From assembly GCA_963920635.1 (NCBI GenBank), contig OY987299.1, forward strand, positions 19,085,401 through 19,149,400: 64,000 nucleotides of DNA, given 5' to 3'. The stretch is from Pseudeuparius sepicola. Its lineage: Eukaryota; Arthropoda; Insecta; Coleoptera; Anthribidae. The position numbers and the translations under genes are program-made. Position 1 is the stretch's first letter; every line of letters begins with the position of its first letter. This document shows, in pieces, positions 32,180-42,009 of this stretch. The notes below the pieces were generated by a model. It made no database searches. It was not told where the DNA came from and worked only from the letters and a program-made list of their open reading frames with translations.

Positions 32180-34807
32180 CAGGGTGGTTCACTTTTATGT
32201 GGTAGGACTTTAACATTAGATAGAAAAAGATAATCTAAAATGAAAATTTTATATCAACATATATCGGGGAAAGCTTAGTTTCCGAGATACAGGGCGTTGA
32301 AGTGTTGGAAAAAATATGAAGTATTTTTTACACTGTCCGAACCAGTGGAGATATTTAAACCAAATTTGATGTGTAGTACCACCTTTTTGACTACGATATT
32401 TAGTGATAATATGAAGGTCCTGAAATAACCAGTGGTGGAGTTATGGGTTTTCACTATCACTAAATTTAAAAAGTAATTAGTACGGACCTGTCTCACATCA
32501 ACGTAAATTTTTTTTTCGTAAAGTTCTTTCAATTCTCTACAAAAAGTGTATCTTGACATTTTTTTGTATCTGCCACGGTTGTGTAGTAAATAAATTATTT
32601 CGTTTCCATCTCAGCCTTTTTTGCCTAAAAATGTGTTTTCTAAGATTATTGATAAATATCGCAAATAACAGAAATTAATTATGGAACACTTATCGGATTC
32701 AGCCATTTTATTTTTAATTTTATGGAAACAATTTTAAAAATAAACTGGCACTTGGTTTGAGGTACATTACTTTATTATCATTTTAACATTTTTTATCAAA
32801 TCTAGTATTATTTCTTAATAATTTTTATAATTCTAAATTTGTACAACATTCAACAATTGTTCAAAATGTGATCCATTCTGTTGCACACATAATTCACTTC
32901 GACGCCTAACGGATTGAACAGCATCGATTAAATTGCCATTTCTCAATTCATCGCACGCATTTCTGATACGATCAATAAGTTGTTCCCTTGTTTCTACAGG
33001 AGTCGCATAGACTTGTTCTTTTAAAAATCCCTATACGAAGAAGTCCAGAGGTGTCATGTCCGGAGAACGTGGTGGCCAAGCGACCGGTCCCCCTCGTCCG
33101 ATCCACCTATTTGGAAAGTTATTATTTAACCAGTTCCTCACATTTCGGTGAAAATGTGCAGGACAGCCGTCAAGTTGGAACCAAGCCAACAATCTTAAGT
33201 TTAAAGGAATGTCTTCCCACATATTATTAAGCTCAGCTACTAAAAACTCAAAAAAAATTGTCACCATTCACTCGCTGTGGCAAAAAAAAGGGTCCAAACA
33301 GATGATGGTTGTAAAGTCCAATCCCAACATTGACACTAAATTCGACCTGAAAATTTCTTGGCCGGATTGCATGTGGGTTTTCTTGTGCCCAAATATGCTG
33401 ATTATGAAAGTTTACTACTCCACGACGAGTAAAACACGACTCGTCCGTCCAGAAAATGTTATTTAAAAATTGTCTATTTCCTTCAATTGACTCCAAAATC
33501 CATCGGCAAAACACTAATCTTCTTTCTGCATCGCCGGGCCTTAAACCTTGTACGGGTTGTAGGTGATACGCATGCCTGTGATCTCTTTTTAAAGCTCGCA
33601 AAATTGCAGACTTTGAAACACGTAGGGCCACTGACACTCTTCTGCTACTTGTTGTAGGATTCCTATCGAATTCACGAAGAATCTCATTGTTGCGTCTGAC
33701 TTGTTGGATATTGTTTTCATTTCCTCGTTCGACGATTCTAGTTCTCAGACCGCGAGTTCTGAATTGCCGGTGCATGTTAACAAACACCGAGGGACGCGGA
33801 TGGCGCCTATTTGGAAATCGCCTCCGGTATTCTCTGGCTGCTTCCGCAGAGTTCCCATTTGCAACTCCATAGCAGAAATGGATTTTTTAATTTAATTTAA
33901 TTATTAACAAAGACAAACTGCGGCGCTGCTACGTTCATCTACTGGATGACAGATTATTGTATTATTAACTGTCAATAAGATTTTCTTTTCCATGGCACAC
34001 TTATCTTCACCAGTACGGCGATGCAGAAAGGACATTAGTATTTTGCCGATGGATTTTGTAGTCAAAGGAAATAAGACAATTTTTAAATAACATTTTATGG
34101 GCGGAAGAATCATGTTTTACTCGTCGTGGTATAATTTAGAATTCTACAAATTTAGAATTATAAAAATTATTAAGAAATAATACAGATTTGATAAAAACGT
34201 TAAAATGATAATAAAGTAATGTACCTCAAACCAAGTGCCAGTTTATTTTTAAAATTGTTTCCATAAAATTAAAAATAAAATAGCTGAATCCGATAAGTGT
34301 TCCATAATTAATTTCTGTTATTTGCGATATTTATCAATAATCTTAGAAAACACATTTTTAGACAAAAAAGGCTGAGATGGAAACGAAATAATTTATTTAC
34401 TACACAACCGTGGCAGATACAAAAAAATGTCAAGATACACTTTTTGTAGAGAATTGAAAGAACTTTACGAAAAAAAAAAATTACGTTGATGTGAGACAGG
34501 TCCGTACTAATTACTTTTTAAATTTAGTGATAGTGAAAACCCATAACTCCACCACTGGTTATTTCAGGACCTTCATATTATCACTAAATATCGTAGTCAA
34601 AAAGGTGGTACTACACATCAAATTTGGTTTAAATATCTCCACTGGTTCGGACAGTGTAAAAAATACTTCATATTTTTTCCAACACTTCAACGCTCTGTAT
34701 CTCGGAAACTAAGCTTTCCCCGATATATGTTGATATAAAATTTTCATTTTAGATTATCTTTTTCTATCTAATGTTAAAGTCCTACCACATAAAAGTGAAC
34801 CACCCTG
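32180..34807 (-). mobile_element. Mariner-like element with about 664-bp terminal inverted repeats
   Basis: The ends CAGGGTGGTTCACTTTTATG and its complement are flanked by TA on both sides (32178-32179 and 34808-34809). The inverted repeats extend to about 32843 and 34143 and look about 98 percent identical by eye. Most IS630/Tc1/mariner elements have repeats of 20-250 bp, so these are long; the left one even contains the end of the transposase frame. Between them lies a broken transposase on the minus strand. Open frames 32275-32559 and 34491-34712 translate almost the same peptide from the two arms and are not genes. Confidence 0.92.
32833..33886 (-). pseudogene. Mariner-like transposase, DD41D type, with one frameshift and one stop
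   Basis: The frame opens with HFCYGVANGNSAEAAREYRR and RFPNRRHP, the helix-turn-helix style start of insect Tc1/mariner-type transposases (DUF4817-like). A second HTH (SRRVSVALRVSKSAILRALK) follows. The catalytic region shows IFWTDESCF (first D), WFQLDGCPAH (second D) and RSPDMTPLDFF (third D), with 41 residues between the last two. Three lesions are visible: no ATG at the start (ATC precedes HFCYG), a one-base gain in a T run at about 33249-33256 after VNGDNFF, and TAG where Trp of FFVWG is expected near 33031. The remaining frame runs to a stop at 32833-32835, inside the inverted repeat. It is recently dead; the T-run shift could be a sequencing error, the stop less easily. Confidence 0.9.
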
Positions 34808-34859
34808 TATTATTAGACTAAAGGATATCCTTGCGGCTCGTATTTTACTGGTCACAATA

Positions 34860-35215
34860 TGCACAAACACAAAACTCCGTTTTTATCCGGCACCATCAAC
34901 CGTCCGCTGTAATCGCTAATGGCGAGTGTGATCCGTCGCCGCACGGGAGCCCCTCTCGATTTCCATCTGTTCTGCCGACATGGCCGGACGCCCGTCACGT
35001 CCTCCGCCGCTGCGGGTGTAATGCACCATAAGCCCGGGTCGCCCGGCCGCCGCACTTTATCCGATCATGATCTAGATTTATTTATTTATTCCGCTGTCGC
35101 GCTCCATTTAAATGGGCCGAATTCAATCGCTTATCCGGGGAACACTTTCGGTCCGATCGCCGTAGATTTATTGCGGCCGCAAGCGGGCGAATAACGCCAG
35201 TGCGTCACTCCATCA
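34860..35215. promoter_or_regulatory. GC-rich island, candidate cis-regulatory element
   Basis: Single-copy GC-rich sequence begins just after the mariner-like element. It carries gtaatcgctaatggcg, gtgtaatgcaccataa, cactttatccgatcatgatc, gatttatttatttattccgc, cgcttatccgggg and gtagatttattgcggccgc; TTTAT-type words suit caudal/posterior Hox proteins. Three open frames overlap it on both strands without domains. The function is inferred. Confidence 0.4.
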
Positions 35216-35597
35216 AATTTGAATATCGGGAACGGATTGGGTTGCAACCCTACTTTCGTGCGGTTGCCATATGGAAATGGTTTTAAAGTTATGGCGATAC
35301 CTACCTTAAGAGTGCACCCAGAATGATTAGTGAAGGCAAGCATAATATTATGACCCTTTATATTGGATAATTAAAAAATATTTTTAGAGATTTTCCACGT
35401 CATTACACTTTTTTGAATGCTTTGGCTTTTAATCTTAAATGATATCTCGTGGGTAGAGCCACATCCCCCGCATGTCCCCAACAATATAAAATCAAGCCGT
35501 TTAATTTCGTTTAAAAAATCATTTTTGTCGATCCAAAGTTGCAAAAATCTATAAATCCTACTACATTCACTACATTCAGGTACTTAATAGATACTCT
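35216..35597. other. Intergenic DNA, nothing recognised
   Basis: No gene, repeat or element end was identified. Confidence 0.4.
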
Positions 35598-35884
35598 CCA
35601 TCTTGGAGCGGACACCATATTGAATTTAATGTGATGCCACTAATTTTTTCGTTTTATACTCTTCAAGCCCTCTCATTTGATACCCATATTAAGAGGGTTG
35701 AAAAGAAAATATGTAATCCGCCATCTTGGAGTGGCGGCCATATTGAATTTAATGTGATGTCACTAATTTTTTCGTTTTATACTCTTCAAGCCCTTTCATT
35801 TGACACCCATATTAAGGGGTTTGACAAAAAATACATCATTCGCCATCTTGGGGCGGCGGCCTTTTTGAAAGTATTACAATATTG
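35598..35884. repeat. 122-bp tandem repeat, two full units and a partial third
   Basis: Units begin at 35598, 35721 and 35843 with ccatcttgg and contain catattgaatttaatgtgat and tcttcaagccctttcatttg. The third unit breaks off after about 20 bp. Repeats of this gccatcttgg type are common in 3' regions of insect retroelements, and 37034-37190 looks like such a tail. Two more diverged units lie inside the adjacent hAT element at about 36647 and 36769. Confidence 0.8.
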
Positions 35885-35892
35885 AGTATTGC

Positions 35893-37033
35893 CAGTGGCG
35901 TCGCGTGACTTCAGAAGCAGGGGGGCACCTTAAATTTTTTTCTCAACACAATGAACAGCATTTCAATATTTTTTATAGCAATTTTAGTTTACCTGAAACA
36001 AAAATGGGAAAATAAAACAATTACTCTTTTATTTTCATATTTTTAATAAACCAACGAGACAAATAATACATGAAAAAAAAAACAACAAAACAATACTTCC
36101 TAAATAAAACGACTTGTATTGTCACTGTCAAAAACAAAAAAATACTCCCAAAATAAAACAACTTGTATGTATTGTCCCATAAATAATGCAAACAAAAAAA
36201 ATAACATCTAAAAAAATTAAATTAAAAAAAAACCTTTTTAAAAACAAGCTTTTCTTTAAGCCATGTACTAAAATGATTAAAATAAAATTAGTCTAGGTTT
36301 TCGTTAAGGTAATTCAATGCCAAATTGCGACAAGTTTTTATAAATAAAAAAGCTTGTCACGCGTAAAGAAAATACATACTTTGGTACTTGCTTATCAACC
36401 AATAAAATTAATCGGTACCTAGTTACATGAACATTTCGCGCGAAATGCTTTTTGATTTACAAAAACTTGTCGCAATTTGGCATTGAATTATCTTAACGAA
36501 AACTTATTTTCTAGTATTTTAATCGTTTTAGTACATGATTTAAATAAAAGCTTGTTTTTGAGGATTTTTTACCTTTCATTTTATTTTGTGCTGTTTAGTA
36601 CCTATTTGATTACCATATCAGGAGGGTGGTAAAGAAATTTAGTTTGCCATCTTGGAGCATCCGCTATATTGGATTTAGTATGACGTCACTTACCTTATTA
36701 TTTTGTACTCGTCAAACCCTTTCATTTCATACCCATGTCAAGTAGGTTGTGCAGAAATAGGTAAACCGCCATCTTCAGGCGGTCGCCATATTGAATTTAG
36801 TGTGATGTTACCAACTTTATCGTTTTCTACTCTTCAAGCCCAGGTCAAAACTAGGCACCATCACCGATCATGTAATTAATTAATAGATTGCTGTGAATTA
36901 TTTCCTTTTTACCTTAGGTCACAGAAAATATATGATACGCGTATATTTTCTGTGTTTTAGATTTATTTTAAATTATAAAATTCCCACCTAAAAAAAATCT
37001 GCCCCCCCCCCCCCCCCCGACGCGACGCCACTG
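35893..37033. mobile_element. Non-autonomous hAT element, 1141 bp, with nested structure
   Basis: The termini CAGTGGCGTCGCGT (14 bp) are perfectly inverted, followed by G-rich/C-rich runs, and a perfect 8-bp duplication agtattgc flanks them at 35885-35892 and 37034-37041. Inside are an inverted pair with 100-bp arms (36239-36338 and 36461-36560, sharing caatgccaaattgcgacaag), two diverged copies of the 122-bp unit that also flanks the element, and a cacagaaaatata hairpin at 36920-36954. There is no transposase. Confidence 0.9.
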
Positions 37034-37190
37034 AGTATTGCATATTGTATTGTCACCGAAACTAAAGATGTATGTAAAATTTCAGCTCAATTGGATGTCA
37101 GGAAGTGGTTCTAATTCAGCTTGCAAGATTCGACCCACACATACATATACATACTAACAGGTGAAGTAAATAAAAGCTTCTAAAAAAGAG
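37034..37190 (+). mobile_element. Probable LINE 3' tail
   Basis: The stretch gtatgtaaaatttcagctca, then attggatgtcaggaagtggt, then cacacatacatatacatact resembles the 3' tails of insect RTE-like retrotransposons. Together with the 122-bp units it probably formed one retroelement 3' end before the hAT inserted. The assignment rests on general resemblance. Confidence 0.4.
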
Positions 37191-37198
37191 AGCGGTCA

Positions 37199-37423
37199 CT
37201 CATCACCAATCCATGTGTCGACCTTCATTGCTGATTTTTCCATATCTTTCGTATCGATTTCGGACCATTTTGAAACTCCTTAGTCTTAGTGTCGATTACA
37301 TTTCAAATTGAAAGGGATACTTCCAGAGGCACTGAAGAAGTTGCACTTTAATGACGATGGCGATGGAATAAAGCAATTTTAGCAATTGCCACTACAAGGA
37401 GATCTTCTGATCGTACTTTTGCA
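37199..37423 (+). repeat. 225-bp direct repeat, left copy, abutting a hAT element
   Basis: This is identical over 225 bp to 38569-38793. It ends cttttgca exactly at the first base of the hAT terminus. The sequence is otherwise single-copy and non-coding. Confidence 0.95.
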
Positions 37424-37620
37424 CACGGGCGTAGCCAGGATTTAGTTTTGGGGGGGGGGGGGGGGTTTAGTTTGAGAAGTAAATAAAACAACAAAAATAT
37501 ACTTACATGAAATTTAATATCTATATATTCATCCGAAAAACTACGACATATTTATAAAGTTCTTAACTTTAAATGAAATGGATAAATTAATTTCGTTCCT
37601 CTGCGCTAAATCTAAAACCA

Positions 37621-37920
37621 TTAAAGAAGAAATCTTCGGCTTTTTCTTTTAAATATATCCACTACTTCATCTGCATGAATTTCTGTTCCATAGTGAATGT
37701 TCATTAGAGCCAAACCATTAAGTCTGTTTTCACTTGTAGTGTTTCGTAAATAGTTTTTCAGTCTCCTTAGGCTCGAGAAAGACCTTTCTGGGGTAGCAGT
37801 GGATACAGGAATGGTAGCCAAGATTTGTAGTAATGTGTAAATATTAGGATAAAGGTTTTTATCGCACATATCTAGGCATTCCAAACTAGATTTCGGGGTA
37901 GGCAGTCTTCTTATCAGCAT
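37621..37920 (-). pseudogene. hAT transposase carboxy-terminal fragment, copy 2
   Basis: The 99-residue frame is the hAT C-terminal dimerisation region with TATPERSFSSLRRLKNYL and LNGLALMNIH. It differs from the 21.4-kb copy at three residues only, and two of the changes are conservative. The catalytic part is deleted at the same junction as in copy 1, so the deletion predates the split of the copies and the deleted form itself was mobilised. Confidence 0.9.
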
Positions 37921-38053
37921 GCAAGGTAGCTGAAGCTTTGATAGCTAAATCCAAATTTGTTTCTTTATTAGAAACCCCTTGACCTTGACTACACCACTTT
38001 TTCCAGTAGTCCATACCTTTAAGTTTATCACCCTTCCTTTTTTTCCCCTCCAT
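37886..38053 (-). pseudogene. hAT transposase amino-terminal fragment, copy 2
   Basis: The frame MEGKKRKGDKLKGMDYWKKW and following matches copy 1 with two substitutions (P to L, V to G) and ends at the same deletion junction, overlapping the carboxy-terminal fragment in another frame. The upstream part of the open frame, before the ATG, has lost one codon relative to copy 1. It is too short to name a domain. Confidence 0.6.
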
Positions 38054-38568
38054 TTTTCGACAGTAATAATGATTCACGTATCTATCCTTAACAAGGTCAT
38101 CGAATAACAGCGCACTAAAATTACTCACTTACACGGTACACTTAATTCTCTTCACTATTCGTTCACCACTTTTCACTTTTATTCGCTTCGAGTTCGCATG
38201 GAACAATACTGCCGTAAGCGCGGTCACGCGCCGCGGGGCCGCTTATATAGCAGCCCAGTAGCCGTCCAGAAACTTCCACGAACTTCCACAAAGTTCCGCG
38301 GTTCCGCTCATTTCGACCGAGGGGCGTGGCGAATAATCGAGAAACAACGCAAAGTGTCCCTACAATATAAAATAGTTCGGCTGCAACTGCGTCTGCCTCT
38401 CGTCAAAAGATGGCGCTAGGCGCTACTATTACTACATATATTCAAACGTAATAATAATTTAACTCTTCACTCCTCGTATTTTTTCGGTATAATATAAGGT
38501 AATATTTTGCTTATTTCGGGGGGGGGGGGGTTTGAACCCCCGAAACCCCCCCCTTGGCTACGCCCGTG

Positions 38569-38793
38569 CTCATCACCAATCCATGTGTCGACCTTCATTG
38601 CTGATTTTTCCATATCTTTCGTATCGATTTCGGACCATTTTGAAACTCCTTAGTCTTAGTGTCGATTACATTTCAAATTGAAAGGGATACTTCCAGAGGC
38701 ACTGAAGAAGTTGCACTTTAATGACGATGGCGATGGAATAAAGCAATTTTAGCAATTGCCACTACAAGGAGATCTTCTGATCGTACTTTTGCA
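38569..38793 (+). repeat. 225-bp direct repeat, right copy
   Basis: This is identical to 37199-37423. It continues without a break into the GC-rich island (gcatccccgttaccgacg), so this copy shows the uninterrupted original junction at cttttgca. Confidence 0.95.
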
Positions 38794-39200
38794 TCCCCGT
38801 TACCGACGTAGTGACTTAACAAATCGTCCCGATTTCCGCCTCCGGTCTCTCCCCCGATCGCCTGCCGCACTTTTTGCCCGGTAGACAAATCGGCGGCAAT
38901 AAACAACTCCGCCGTGGGGGCGGCGGCGGGCGATCGCAGTTGGCGGCGTCGGTCGCCCGCCGACAAATTGAGTTACAGCGACATGCAAAAAGTAACGCGT
39001 CGCATTACGGGAGCGGACCGTCAACAGATGGTGCGTTTTTCTGTTCCATTTGAGCATTAGCGCCCCACGTCGTCGACGGCGTTTAGGTCGGAATCGGGTG
39101 CCAGTTGGCGCGGACAACGCTTTAGCTTTTATGGGGCTTCGACAGTGGCGGGGAAGGGCCGATTCGGTTGGGGTGCCATCGGGGAAGTGGCGAAACACAG
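38794..39200. promoter_or_regulatory. GC-rich island, candidate cis-regulatory element
   Basis: This is a strongly GC-rich single-copy block with runs of gccgcc/ggcggc and words gcaataaacaactccgcc, acaaattgagttacagc and cgcattacggg. A 132-residue open frame on the minus strand (38800-39198) is Arg/Pro-rich without a domain, and the other strand is largely open too, so I read it as composition-driven. Confidence 0.35.
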
Positions 39201-39481
39201 GTGTGCAGTGACCTCAGAGAAGCAGTGACCAAACCCATACGAATAAAACTGTCCAGTCAATAGTAGTTAATAAAGATTAAAGTTAATTTTTATTCAAAAA
39301 GCAGGAGTCATACTTTGTGAGGCATTGAACCGAAGATCATAATTTTAAGATGCGTACGTTTATACATGTTTTTACTGTGCAGACGCAGGGTGATTAGTGA
39401 AAATATCCTAAACGCAGAATATACAACATTGATTCATTGATTGAATTTAAATTGGAAATTTGTCATGTAATAATGTGTGCA
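39201..39481. other. Intergenic DNA, nothing recognised
   Basis: No structure found. The word tttttactgtgcagacgcagggtgatta at about 39369-39395 recurs with changes at about 41807-41833, outside the fold-back array on its other side. Confidence 0.4.
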
Positions 39482-41167
39482 CAGTGTGTCCCACTTAAGG
39501 ACTGACCACCCCTGTAAAATTTTTATTTATGGCTCGATTTCCATAAACTTTTTTTTGTTGGATAGAGCTTCAAAAATGGCATTAAATGCATAATTCAGGT
39601 ACCTCGTGCCTTAAATTCATGGCCCACTGAGACGGTGTTTTAGTGTTGAAATTTCGAAAAGTACTATTAGGAATTTTTTTAGAGGAAAATCAATGCCGGA
39701 TTCTTATTCAGCGTTGTTCGAAACCCAAACGTACCAATTTGCATTACCATAGCTCTACAGGGTGTTTCAAAATTTTTAGTGCCCCACTTAATTAGTGTAC
39801 CCCTGTAAAATTTTTATTTTTAGCTCGATTTCATAAACTCTTTTTGTTGGATAGAGCTTTAATAATGGCATTAAATGCATATTTCAGGTGCCTCGTGCGT
39901 TACATTCATGGCTCAATGAGACGAAATTTTAGTGCTGAAATTTCGAGAAGTACTATTAGGGACTTTTTTAGAGAAAAATTAATGCCAGACTCTTATTCAG
40001 CATTGTTCGAAACCCAAACGTACCAATTTGCTTTGCCGTAGCTCTACGGGGAGTTTCAAAATTTTTATTGCCACACTTAAGGGCTGACCACCCCCATACA
40101 ATTTTTATTTATAGCTCGATTTTCATAATCTTTTTTTTTGTTGGGTAGACCTTTAAAAATGGCATTAAATGCATAATTCAGGTACCTCGTGCCTTAAATT
40201 CATGGCCCACTGAGACGAAGTTTTAGTGCTGAAATTTCGAGAAGTACTGTTAGGGACTTTTTTAGAGAAAAATTAATGCCAGATTTTTATTCAACGTTGT
40301 TGGAAACCCAAACGTACCAATTTGCATTAGAAAATGGAGGACTAATAATTGAAATGACTGAAATTTGAGTTTATGTTATGTTGTGTTGTTTATTCATGTA
40401 TTTGATGATATTAAATTAAATAAAAATTTTGTTCGCTAATAAATTTTTGAAAGAATAAGAGTTCCTCATGAATATTTTAGTGACCAACTTATCAGAAATT
40501 AAGAAAATTAGTTCCAAATTAGTACATTTTTGTTTGGAACCTCTCACTGCATATAAGATACTGGCCTTACTTTTCCTTTTAATTTTTTTGGAACACCCTG
40601 TAGAGCTACGGTAATGCAAATTGGTACGTTTGGGTTTCCAACAACGCTGAACAAGAAACCGGCAGTAATTTTCCTCTAAAAAATCCCTAATAGTACTTCT
40701 CGAAATTTCAGCAATAAAACACTGTCTCAGTAGGCCGTGAATTTAACGCACGAGGCACCTGAATTATGCATTTAATGGCATTTTTAAAGCTCTACCCAAC
40801 AAAAAAAAGTTTATGAAAATCGAGCTATAAATAAAAATTTTACGGAGTGGTCAGCCCTTAAGTGTGGCAATAAAAATTTTGAAACTCCCTGTAGAGCTAT
40901 GGAAATGCAAATTGGTACGTTTGGGTTTCGAACAATGCTGAATAAGAATATGGCATTAATTTTCCTCTAAAAAAATCCCTAGTAGTACTTCTCGAAATTT
41001 CAGCACTAAAACACCGTCTCAGTGGGCCATGACTTTAACGCACGAGGCACCTGAATAATGTGTTTGATGCCATTTTTTAAGCTCTATCCAACAAAAAAAA
41101 GTTTATGAAAATCGAGCTATAAATAAAAATTTTACAGGGGTGGTCAGTCCTTAAGTGGGACACACTG
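39482..41167. mobile_element. Fold-back array: three direct and two inverted copies of a 290-bp unit
   Basis: The outer ends CAGTGTGTCCCACTTAAGG (39482) and its complement (ending 41167) are inverted. Units run forward from about 39482, 39770 and 40066, then reversed at about 40590-40870 and 40880-41167. Each carries tttttgttgg-tagagctt, ggcattaaatgcat, cgtgccttaaattcatggcc and gaaacccaaacgtaccaattt. Internal junctions carry a ctctacagggtgtttcaaaa end word, as if elements inserted into or recombined with each other. The spacer 40335-40585 is unrelated. The right flank is TA and the left CA. It is non-coding. Confidence 0.85.
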
Positions 41168-42009
41168 TAGATACATTTATTGGAAAATATACTTATTCTT
41201 GTCAAGTAGCTAACTACCGATTCCACAAGACCTGGCTTTTCCCGTACATAAGTCCAGGGCTGTATATGGTTTTGGGGTTCAAGCTCCCTACATTGAGAAA
41301 AGACGAAAAATACATTATACTGTTATGATTTTGTAATTTCCTATACCTCTTTTAAACTATCTGTGCTTTATATTTCTAAAAATTTTCGCCTACGGCGCAT
41401 TTTAGTAACCAAACACCTCTGCTTTCTTTTGTATTTATGGACTCACACTAAAACAACTTTCGAAATTTCTATTGGTCACAGCTGCTCTATAAATGAAGAC
41501 TGACTAGGACTTCTTGGCTACAAATGTTATAAGTCATAGTGAACAAAAAAAAAATACCACCAGTTAACAAGAATATGTTTTGCTTGGAATTTCTTTTCGT
41601 TAATTTAAACTGTTTGACCTTGAATATTAGAAAAATTTTCGCCTGCGGCGCAATTTTGTACCCCAAAGGTTCAATTTAATTTTTTTAAATTTTTGACTAC
41701 CTCTTAACGAAAAAGTTAAAATTTTTAGGCAAAAATTAAAAATTGAATGGAAAGATAACGCGTTTTTTAAAGTTATTAGCACCCGCGGCGTACGTTTCTA
41801 CATATTTCTACTGTGCAGACACAGGGTGATTAACTTTTTAACGTTTCGCAGCATCTATACACTTTTTTATACCAAGCCGTCCAAGCCATCGTTTCCAAAG
41901 TACAGAGCGCCAGAGTTTTTAAAAAATATTAGAACCGCTTAAGATATTTCAACGATATTTGACAGAGAATTCAACACCTGCCAATATGACCCAATGAAAT
42001 GACATGATT
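41168..42009. other. Intergenic DNA with a short duplicated word
   Basis: The word aaaaattttcgcctrcggcgca occurs at about 41374-41400 and 41630-41655 in the same orientation, both after a ttaga/ttctaaa stretch. No gene was recognised. Confidence 0.4.

Larger units (their letters stand above)
37424..38568 (-). mobile_element. Internally deleted hAT element, copy 2, 1145 bp
   Basis: The ends CACGGGCGTAGCCAGGAT and TTGGCTACGCCCGTG match the copy at 21212-22337, as does nearly all of the interior; the differences are scattered substitutions, small gains such as gggg before ccgcttatatagc, and the length of the G runs. Instead of an 8-bp duplication it is flanked by identical 225-bp direct repeats. 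Confidence 0.93.

Noticed and set aside
32275..34712. Two near-identical 73-94 residue frames at 32275-32559 and 34491-34712
   Set aside because: They lie in the long terminal inverted repeats of the mariner-like element and mirror each other. They are not genes.
36999..37018. Long C run (and matching G runs at 37448 and 38519) as G-quadruplex regulators
   Set aside because: They are the normal G/C runs just inside hAT termini of this type, and their length varies between copies, probably with sequencing uncertainty.
38800..39198. 132-residue open frame on the minus strand in the GC-rich island
   Set aside because: It is Arg/Pro-rich without a domain, and the opposite strand is open too. 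The length is explained by few AT-rich stop codons in GC-rich DNA.
39482..41167. CRISPR-like array because of regularly spaced repeats
   Set aside because: Units are about 290 bp, tandem and inverted, without short repeats and unique spacers, in a eukaryotic setting. No CRISPR array was seen anywhere.
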